The position numbers and the translations under genes are program-made. Positions 7,102 through 11,991 of a stretch of 11,991 bases of DNA are shown here, piece by piece. Origin of the DNA: CAZHCG01 sp046484285 (GTDB lineage: Bacteria; Myxococcota_A; Polyangia; JAAYKL01); assembly GCA_046484285.1 (NCBI GenBank), contig JAWOBP010000132.1:1-11991 (forward strand), written 5' to 3'. Under the pieces are notes generated by a model that was not told where the DNA came from, did no database searches, and saw nothing but the letters and a program-made list of their open reading frames with translations. The number at the start of each line of letters is the position of its first letter. Position 1 is the stretch's first letter.

Positions 7102-7560
7102 ATGGTAGTCGAAGAAGGCAAGATAGTGACATTGGAATACATGATCACCACGCAGAAAGGCGAGCAGATAGAATCTTCCGTTGGCCGCGGGGAACCGCTG
7201 GTGTTCCTCTTCGGCAAGAGCGGGATGCTCCCCGGCCTGGACGAGGCGCTGCGCGGGATGGAAAAAGGCGAGGAGAAGGAGTTCGATCTGCCTCCGGAAA
7301 AGGCGTTCGGCACGATGGACTCCGGGCCGACGATGGAGATCCCCAAAAGCAGGCTTCCCGAAGACGCGGAGACCAGGGTGGGCAGCATGTTCCAGGCCGA
7401 CATGCCGGGAACCAACCAGACGGTCAATTTCTCCGTGCTTGAGGACCGCGTCAACGACATCAAGGTGCGTCTCATCCACCCGCTGGCCGGCAAGGTGATC
7501 CACATCAAGGCCAAGGTGCTCGACGTGCGGGACGCCACCTCCGAAGAGATGCAGGGCTGA
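7102..7560 (+). CDS. SlyD-like FKBP-type peptidyl-prolyl cis-trans isomerase
   Basis: A 152-residue cytoplasmic folding helper that speeds cis-trans isomerisation at proline and acts as a chaperone. The FKBP half is visible as VTLEYMITTQKGEQIESS (9-26), GEPLVFLFG (30-38) and GMLPGLDEALRGMEKGEE (41-58). An insert-in-flap chaperone domain (about 70-122) follows, then the closing strand HPLAGKVIHIKAKVLDVRDA (126-145), ending ATSEE as in many SlyD proteins. The histidine/cysteine-rich metal-binding tail of E. coli SlyD is absent, as in many short homologues. The residue before HPLAG, usually Asn, is Ile here (125). Start 7102 follows a strong GAGGAGG; upstream frame extension lacks support. It has its own promoter and diverges from the glycosyltransferase operon. 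Confidence 0.9.
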   Translation: MVVEEGKIVTLEYMITTQKGEQIESSVGRGEPLVFLFGKSGMLPGLDEALRGMEKGEEKEFDLPPEKAFGTMDSGPTMEIPKSRLPEDAETRVGSMFQADMPGTNQTVNFSVLEDRVNDIKVRLIHPLAGKVIHIKAKVLDVRDATSEEMQG

Positions 7561-7573
7561 AAAGCGCCGCTTG

Positions 7574-7629
7574 CACCCCGTCGAAAAATAGGAGAGCTTT
7601 GTCCCGTGGCTCACGGGTCGAACGGGGTG
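7574..7629 (+). other. Structured intergenic element (nested hairpins)
   Basis: CACCCCG-TCGA at 7574-7584 can pair with TCGA-A-CGGGGTG at 7618-7629, giving about 11 bp with one bulged A. It encloses a perfect inner hairpin CCCGTG-GCT-CACGGG (7603-7617). The element starts 13 bases after the isomerase stop codon. No U-run follows, so it is not a standard intrinsic terminator. It may stabilise the isomerase mRNA 3' end, act in the leader of the lipoprotein gene, or be a small RNA. The rest of 7561-7721 shows no convincing promoter. Confidence 0.5.
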
Positions 7630-7721
7630 TATTGAAGAAAAGCGCGCGGGCGCTCGTCGAATTTCGGGAAACCGCGGCTTTTGTTCGAAGGGACGAAAAC
7701 CATTTGCGACGGAGGAGAACG

Positions 7722-8432
7722 ATGGGGATGAAAGCAACAACTCTTGGCTTGACATTGTTCGCGTCACTGCTGGTGGCGGGCTGCTTCCCGCAGGAGGACT
7801 CCTGCAACATCAAAACAGACGGCATCTATTTCGAGTACGTCGTAGAAGAGGAAGGCAGCAACGCCGTGGGCAAGGCCACCTTGTGGGTGGGCGACTCCCC
7901 GGGCGGAACCAACCTGGTGCTCGGCGAGTGCGGCGACGAGCTGGAGTTCAACGGCCAGGCGATGAGCGAGAAGGGCAGCAACCCGATTTACTACGAAACC
8001 ACCGTCTCGGCGGCCGACACCTACGAGTTCGTCTTCGAGCGCGAGGGCGAGAACCCCTACTCCAGCACGATCTCTCAGCTGCGTCCCGAGGTCACGGTGC
8101 TGGGCCCGAGCGGAGACAACATCCCGCGCGACCAGGAGTTCGACGTGACCTGGGAGGACAACGACGGCGGCGAGATCCTGCTCCTGATCTCCGGCGACTG
8201 CATCTGGGACTATCCGAGCACTCTGGGCGACGAAGTCGCGGACAACGGCAAACACCCCGTTCCGGCCGGCGGCATCGAGCCCGTCGACGACTCGGACAAC
8301 GAGAGCTGCACCGCGGAGATCGAGCTCTCGCGCGAGGTGGACGGCACGCTCGACTCGTCGCTCAAGGGCACGATCGTGGGCCGCAGCCTGGGTCGCTCCA
8401 GCTTCACCACCGCGCCGCCCGCCCAGCAGTAG
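7722..8432 (+). CDS. Small acidic lipoprotein of unknown function
   Basis: A 236-residue predicted lipoprotein. The first 20 residues are a type II signal peptide: ATTLGLTLFASLLVAG ending in the lipobox L-V-A-G-C, with the lipidated Cys at 21. The mature part is strongly acidic (FEYVVEEEG, GDNIPRDQEFDVTWEDNDGG) and appears to be beta-rich, with four further cysteines (C28, GECGD, GDCIW, ESCTA) that could form two disulfides. Near the end, CTAEIELSRE, DSSLKGTIVGRS and SFTTAP resemble the close of small beta-sandwich lipoproteins common in myxobacteria, but I know of no function. GGAGGAG (7711-7717) precedes the chosen ATG at 7722; a second ATG at 7728 in the same frame is possible and would not change the mature protein. 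The gene converges with the lytic transglycosylase, leaving only 15 nt between stop codons. Confidence 0.8.
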   Translation: MGMKATTLGLTLFASLLVAGCFPQEDSCNIKTDGIYFEYVVEEEGSNAVGKATLWVGDSPGGTNLVLGECGDELEFNGQAMSEKGSNPIYYETTVSAADTYEFVFEREGENPYSSTISQLRPEVTVLGPSGDNIPRDQEFDVTWEDNDGGEILLLISGDCIWDYPSTLGDEVADNGKHPVPAGGIEPVDDSDNESCTAEIELSREVDGTLDSSLKGTIVGRSLGRSSFTTAPPAQQ

Positions 8433-8447
8433 GCCTCCCCTTCCGTT

Positions 8448-10796
8448 TCAGCCCGAGCTTCCACCGTTTTCCCCGGCATCAGCGGCGTCTTCTCCCGCCT
8501 TGGGCCGCGCGGCCACGCGTGGAATCCGCGGCGGCTCCTCTCCGGCCAACCAGTGGTAGCGGCACAGGATCCGGTAGACTCTCCTGACGTAGTTGCGCGT
8601 CTGGGTGAAGCTAGCCTTCTCGACGAAGACGTCCATCGGCAGATCGCCCGAGCGCTCCAGCCAACGCGAGACCGCCCCGGGTCCGGCGTTGTAGCCCATC
8701 ACCGCCAGCGGCAGAGAGCCGCCGAAGCGCTCCAGCAAAGCCTCCAGCTCGTACGCCGCCGCCCGGATCGACGCCTCCGGCCCCGGGATCTCGCCTCGTT
8801 CGCGCGGGGGCAGCCCGGCCTTCTTGCGGTTGCGCTCGTAGGTGTGCGGCATCATCTGCATCATTCCCAGCGCCCCCACCGGCGAGACCGCGTGCGGCTC
8901 GAAGAGGCTCTCCTTGCGGGCGATCGCGTGGACCAAATGGCGGGGCAGTTCGTGCCGGGACTCGACCCGCGAGACCAGGCGAGCGAACGGCTCGGGATAG
9001 GCCGCCCGGGCTCGCCACAGATCGTCCCGCTCCGGCGGCCAGCGCAGCCCGCGGTACGCTCGCCTCACGGCCCGGTGCGGCGCGTCGACGTGCAGGTAGG
9101 CCGCGATCCACTCGCGCTCGTCGGCCTCGACCTCGCCCTCGCTCTCGACGCGGCGAAGCTCGCCGGCAGCGTCGCGGTAGAGGCCGACGCGGGCGAAGAA
9201 TCCCGCCAGGGGAGCGAGCCGCTCGACCAGCGCCAGCGCGCCCGGCGCGCCCGCGTCTCCGGCGTCGACCACCTCGATCGGTGCCCCGGCGTCGGGCGGA
9301 TCCGTCCCGCAGGCGCCGAGCGGCTCTCCGGCCTCCTCGAGCCTGCAGCGCGCGTGCTGGGCGTACCAGGAGGTCGCGTCGTCCTCGCAGACGGCGCGCA
9401 GCCCCTCGTAGCCCTTCTCCTCGACTGCCTCGACCCGCGCCACCGCCAGCCAGTAGCGGTTGCGCTCGATCGCCGCGCGGCTGGAACTGCCGTCCGAAGC
9501 GGCCCCGAAGTGCGGCGCTGCCCGCAGCGGGCGGCCGTCCAGCAGGGCCGACATCCCGGCCAGGAAGTGCGCGTCGCGAGCGCGGCCCGGCGCGAGCTTC
9601 TCCTTGCGCGGAACCCGCTCGCCCGAGGCCTTGGGCCTGCCGGCCAGCTTCTCGAAGGTGGCCAGCGCATCGGCGTGACGACCCAGGAAGTACTCCAGCC
9701 GTCCGGCCAGGAAGCGGGCGTAGTCGGCGCGAGCCGGCCGGCTCGTCTTGCGCGCGAAATCGCGGTAGGCCTCGATCGCCTCCGCGTCGCGATCCAGGCG
9801 CGACAACGCCCGGGCGTGGAGAAAGCGCGCCTCGTCCGCGTGAGCCGAGCCCCGGTCGATTATTTCTCTCAACGCCTCCACGGCCTCGGCGTAGTGACGG
9901 CGGCGCCTGAACAGCAGGCGGGCGCGCTCCCAGCGCGCCTCTTCCCCCAGCCTGCCGCTCTCGTCCAGCAACGGCTCCAACAGCTCTTCGGCCTCGTCCC
10001 AGGCGCGCAGATCGGCGAGTCTGCGCGCGCGTTCCAATCGCTGCCGCGGCTTCCACTCCGGCGCCGCGCCGATCTCCTCCAGCAGCTTCTCGGCGTCCCG
10101 CATCGCGCTCGCCGAGCTCGTCTCCGCCGCGATCTCCTCCAGAGCTTCTCGCGCCTCTTTTTCCAGCCCCGCCTCGATCCGCTCGCGCGCCAGCTCGACG
10201 CCCAGCCGATCCCGCCGCCCGTCCGACCCGGCCGCGTCGCGCGCGGCCTCGAGCGCCTCGAGCTTCTGCTCTTCGCGTCCCAGCCTCCCCAGCCACTCGG
10301 CACGCAGCTCCAGCCAGCGGGCTCGGTCCGCTACCTCGGACCCGCCAACGGCGTCCAGCAATCGCTCCGATTCGATCAGCGCCTGCTCGTACCGGCTTGC
10401 CTCGCCCAGCGCCCGGCACAGCGCGCGACGTCGTCGCGGCTCCAGGTCCTCGCGCGCGCCCTCGAGCCCGCGCAGCAGATCGATCGCCTCGTCCCAGCGC
10501 CCGAGCTCGGCGGCGATCCGGGCCGCCAGCCAGCGAATTTCGGGCCGATCGTCGTCGGGCAGCAGCGCGGCGGCCCTGCTCGCATCACCCGCCTCCAGCG
10601 CGCGACCGGCGAGCACGGCGTCGCGCAAGGCGGCCGCCCGTTTTCGCGCCTCGCTCGCGTCATCCCTCTCGGTCGCTCCCCCGTCCGGGTTCACGTCGAC
10701 TCCGGCCTCGACGCCGGCTCGCCCGGCTCCTTTGCTGCAGCCCCCCGCGAGCGACGCTCCGGCGACCAGCAGCGCCCAAAAAAAGCTTCGTTTCAT
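8448..10796 (-). CDS. TPR-containing Slt70-type lytic transglycosylase, predicted lipoprotein
   Basis: A 782-residue envelope enzyme expected to cleave the glycan strand of peptidoglycan, forming 1,6-anhydro-muramic acid ends. The N-terminus (MKRSFFWALLVAGASLAGGC) is a signal peptide with a somewhat atypical lipobox, L-A-G-G-C, Cys at 20. A Gly/Asp linker and a long alpha-helical, Glu/Arg/Ala-rich region of TPR-like repeats (about 50-480) follow, as in the ring of Slt70. A DAG-rich linker (DPPDAGAP, VVDAGDAGAPG) precedes further helices. The SLT catalytic domain is near the end: HAIARKES with the catalytic Glu at 629, GALGMMQMMPHTY (641-653), GYNAGPG (701-707) and TQTRNYVRRVY (731-741). In most relatives the last motif reads ETRxYV; here Glu is replaced by Gln at 732. 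Start 10796 is preferred over a GTG at 10817 because the signal peptide begins there and GAGAGAG precedes it. Single gene, minus strand; no clear promoter found. Confidence 0.87.
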   Translation of the reverse strand: MKRSFFWALLVAGASLAGGCSKGAGRAGVEAGVDVNPDGGATERDDASEARKRAAALRDAVLAGRALEAGDASRAAALLPDDDRPEIRWLAARIAAELGRWDEAIDLLRGLEGAREDLEPRRRRALCRALGEASRYEQALIESERLLDAVGGSEVADRARWLELRAEWLGRLGREEQKLEALEAARDAAGSDGRRDRLGVELARERIEAGLEKEAREALEEIAAETSSASAMRDAEKLLEEIGAAPEWKPRQRLERARRLADLRAWDEAEELLEPLLDESGRLGEEARWERARLLFRRRRHYAEAVEALREIIDRGSAHADEARFLHARALSRLDRDAEAIEAYRDFARKTSRPARADYARFLAGRLEYFLGRHADALATFEKLAGRPKASGERVPRKEKLAPGRARDAHFLAGMSALLDGRPLRAAPHFGAASDGSSSRAAIERNRYWLAVARVEAVEEKGYEGLRAVCEDDATSWYAQHARCRLEEAGEPLGACGTDPPDAGAPIEVVDAGDAGAPGALALVERLAPLAGFFARVGLYRDAAGELRRVESEGEVEADEREWIAAYLHVDAPHRAVRRAYRGLRWPPERDDLWRARAAYPEPFARLVSRVESRHELPRHLVHAIARKESLFEPHAVSPVGALGMMQMMPHTYERNRKKAGLPPRERGEIPGPEASIRAAAYELEALLERFGGSLPLAVMGYNAGPGAVSRWLERSGDLPMDVFVEKASFTQTRNYVRRVYRILCRYHWLAGEEPPRIPRVAARPKAGEDAADAGENGGSSG

Positions 10797-11262
10797 CTCT
10801 CTCGTCGGCAAGAACACCTCCCGGCCTGTCTCCGCCGAGGCTCCGAGGCCCGCGGCAACGCCATCATCGCCGCTATCCGCGGCCGAATCCAGTTTGCGAC
10901 CCCCAACCCCGATCCTACTCGTCGCTCGTCATCCCGCTCGCCTTGCGAACGGCGTTCAAATAGTCGTCACGGTTTGAAAAACCGATTTCAATCCTGCAAG
11001 CAAACGAACAAAAAGAGCGTAAAAATCCGCCGCGGGATCGGCATACGGCCCCAAGACGAGCGCAATCCCCGTCTTTTGGGAATTTGGCACGAAACCTGCT
11101 TTGATATTTCGCGGAACCAACATGCCGAGCCCGCTGTGACGCATCTCCTTCCCGCGTCTGCATCGGTCGAGGCGTTCACAACCAACCCACCCCCTTTCGG
11201 TCCCGAAGTCACAATTCGGGACCCGTCCATCCTCGGCACCTTTGCGATGATCTCCAAAGGCC
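10797..11262. other. Non-coding or decayed interval upstream of the lytic transglycosylase
   Basis: I see no intact gene here. On the minus strand a frame ending at a TAG near 10915 reads CRIEIGFSNRDDYLNAVRKA and closes GMTSDE. This looks protein-like and could be the last part of a lost gene, but I do not recognise it and find no start. The interval is less GC-rich than the neighbouring genes and follows a transposase remnant, consistent with insertion debris. The leader and promoter of the transglycosylase must lie in the first part (10797 to about 10900), but no pair of boxes there is convincing. Confidence 0.4.
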
Positions 11263-11573
11263 ATCCGCCTTGATGCCGTGGTCGTCGTAGAGTAGAGCGC
11301 GGAGTTGTTCTCGCTGGTGTCGTAGCCCCTGTCCGCCGAGCTCTCCTCCATCTCGTCGGGATGGGACAGACGACCCCGGCCAGCACGGCGTTCCACATGG
11401 GCCGCACCGGGTAGTCGTCCCGCCCCCATCCGCGCCGCTGCTCGAAAAAGCTCACCAACCGCTCGTCGGGCAGCGCGTATAGCACGAGGCGCAGCCGGTC
11501 CAAATCCGAGGCCGCGGGGTATCGCGATCGACCCCCGGTCACCCGACCCCCGACCCAAAACGATTTCCCCATA
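11263..11573 (-). pseudogene. Transposase remnant (DUF772-type, IS5/IS1182-like), deleted and frameshifted
   Basis: From an ATG at 11573 the minus strand reads SDLDRLRLVLYALPDERL, then RRGWGRDDYPVRPMWNAVLA. This is the conserved N-terminal block of DUF772-type transposases, where a YPVRxMWNxLLAGVV segment is followed by FQHPS. After LAGVV (11368) the sequence jumps, in another frame, to SHPDEMEESSADRGYDTSEN. In intact members this block lies far downstream, in the DDE domain (HPE...ADKGYD). Roughly the middle of the gene is therefore missing. A second lesion follows: TAGAG is tandemly duplicated at 11288-11297. Removing one copy restores ALYDDHGIK, the family's next conserved stretch. Nothing recognisable remains beyond about 11265. 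No terminal repeats could be identified. Family naming is from memory of conserved motifs. Confidence 0.72.
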
Positions 11574-11600
11574 GCGCGGAGTGCTCTGATTCGAAAGTGC

Positions 11601-11630
11601 TTGCAAACGCAAAACTTTTTCCGATATAGT
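11601..11630 (+). promoter_or_regulatory. Sigma70-type promoter of the right-edge secreted protein
   Basis: TTGCAA (11601-11606), 18-nt spacer, TATAGT (11625-11630). The predicted start near 11637 gives a leader of about 50 nt. AAAGGGGG (11675-11682 region) precedes the ATG at 11687. TCGAAAG occurs just before the -35 (11591-11597) and again beside the ribosome site (11671-11677), perhaps by chance. Confidence 0.6.
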
Positions 11631-11686
11631 TTATTTCGAGCCGTCCATCTGGCCGACAAAACGCACTTGCTCGAAAGGGGGCAAAA

Positions 11687-11991
11687 ATGAGCGACGCTAA
11701 AAGACTATCAATCGGGGGGGGTGCTAATCGCAAGGTCCTGGCAGCGCTTGCCGTGACCGCGGTGTTGCTGCTCCCGAACCCAGGGCTGGCGCTGGAACCG
11801 CCCGACCCGTTGGAAGTGCTTTTCGTCGCCAACGGCTGGTACGACCAGGAGGACGACATCGAGGCGCACTTGCTGGACCTGGACCACGAAGTGACGGTGA
11901 AGAAGGATTATCAGGTCTACGGCTCCACGGATCTCAGCGTTTACGACCTGATCGTGATAGCGGAGTTCGCCCCCAACCTGAGCTACTCGGC
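11687..11991 (+). CDS. Secreted protein with GATase1/flavodoxin-like N-terminal domain (partial)
   Basis: The first 101 codons of a protein that runs off the right edge. Residues 1-35 are a Sec signal peptide: basic start, hydrophobic VLAALAVTAVLLL at 17-29, cleavage probably after G-L-A at 35. The mature part begins EPPDPLEVLFVANG and continues with DDIEAHLLDLDHEVTVKKDY, then DLSVYDLIVIAEFAPNLSYS. A strand, a helix with L-x-x-L-x-H-x-V-T, then an acidic strand with YDLIVI is the pattern of class I glutamine-amidotransferase-like (ThuA/flavodoxin-like) domains. These occur at the start of large secreted proteins in environmental bacteria, where they are thought to be non-catalytic or of unknown role. 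No active-site residue falls within the visible part. The start is fixed by a G-rich ribosome site and by the signal peptide. The rest of the protein, and so its function, is out of view. Confidence 0.75.
   Translation, partial: MSDAKRLSIGGGANRKVLAALAVTAVLLLPNPGLALEPPDPLEVLFVANGWYDQEDDIEAHLLDLDHEVTVKKDYQVYGSTDLSVYDLIVIAEFAPNLSYS
11714..11721 (+). repeat. G8 homopolymer in the signal-peptide region
   Basis: Eight consecutive G residues form codons 10-12 (GGG GGG GGT) of the right-edge gene, just ahead of the hydrophobic signal segment. Loss of one G leads to a TGA after about a dozen codons, and gain of one G leads to TAA almost at once (TGC TAA). Slippage here would therefore switch the protein off. 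Confidence 0.8.

Noticed and set aside
4979..7108. A 709-codon plus-strand open frame
   Set aside because: Antisense shadow of the membrane glycosyltransferase; low-complexity Arg/Gln-rich translation.
6965..7132. Upstream extension of the glycosyltransferase by 56 codons
   Set aside because: The extension is Cys/Arg-rich, covers the promoter region and overlaps the start of the divergent isomerase gene. The ATG at 6964 sits just before the first membrane segment.
10985..10994. ATTTCAATCC, which resembles the end of many CRISPR repeats
   Set aside because: It occurs once, with no second copy at CRISPR spacing.
8553..11273. A 906-codon plus-strand open frame, the longest in the window
   Set aside because: Antisense to the lytic transglycosylase, which has a signal peptide, TPR-like helices and an intact SLT domain. 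The plus translation has no recognisable motif.

Overview
The window is GC-rich, densely coding chromosomal DNA. It looks like an uncultivated or little-studied deltaproteobacterium in the broad sense, most likely from Myxococcota or a neighbouring phylum. Three things point there. One is a secreted ADYC-domain protein, a family named from myxobacterial genomes. Another is a short stand-alone PilZ protein of the kind abundant in myxobacteria. The third is Asp-Ala-Gly-rich linkers and several lipoprotein or secreted proteins of unknown function. The placement is an inference from gene content, not a phylogeny.

Layout, left to right. Bases 1-56 carry the first 18 codons of a probable transposase that reads off the left edge on the minus strand. 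Bases 57-996 hold no gene I can support. Their outstanding content is an array of 14 TCCCGGG cores spaced 21 bp apart (twice 20 bp), with variable sequence between the cores. Next is a secreted ADYC-domain protein (997-1986, +), then a short convergent interval with hairpins that could terminate both strands. A tight three-gene minus-strand operon follows: GT-C/ArnT-like membrane glycosyltransferase (start 6964), PilZ protein (start 4805) and HelD/UvrD-like helicase (start 4419), with gaps of 8 and 17 nt. A SlyD-like FKBP prolyl isomerase (7102-7560, +) diverges from this operon across a 137-bp intergenic region whose opposing promoters may share one -35 element. A structured intergenic segment and a small acidic lipoprotein (7722-8432, +) come next. 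The lipoprotein converges, with a 15-nt gap, on a TPR-containing Slt70-type lytic transglycosylase lipoprotein (8448-10796, -).

The right part (10797-11686) is non-coding or decayed. It includes a transposase remnant on the minus strand (about 11263-11573) with a large internal deletion and a 5-bp tandem duplication. After a good sigma70-type promoter, a secreted protein with a class I glutamine-amidotransferase-like (flavodoxin-like) N-terminal domain begins at 11687 and runs off the right edge. A run of eight G residues sits in its signal-peptide region.

Functionally the window is mostly about the cell envelope: secreted proteins, lipoproteins, lipid-linked glycosyl transfer and peptidoglycan cleavage. 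A c-di-GMP receptor and a helicase that may act on RNA polymerase are co-transcribed with the glycosyltransferase. The least explained element is the helically phased CCCGGG array upstream of the ADYC gene. I found no CRISPR array, tRNA, rRNA or recognisable defence system.
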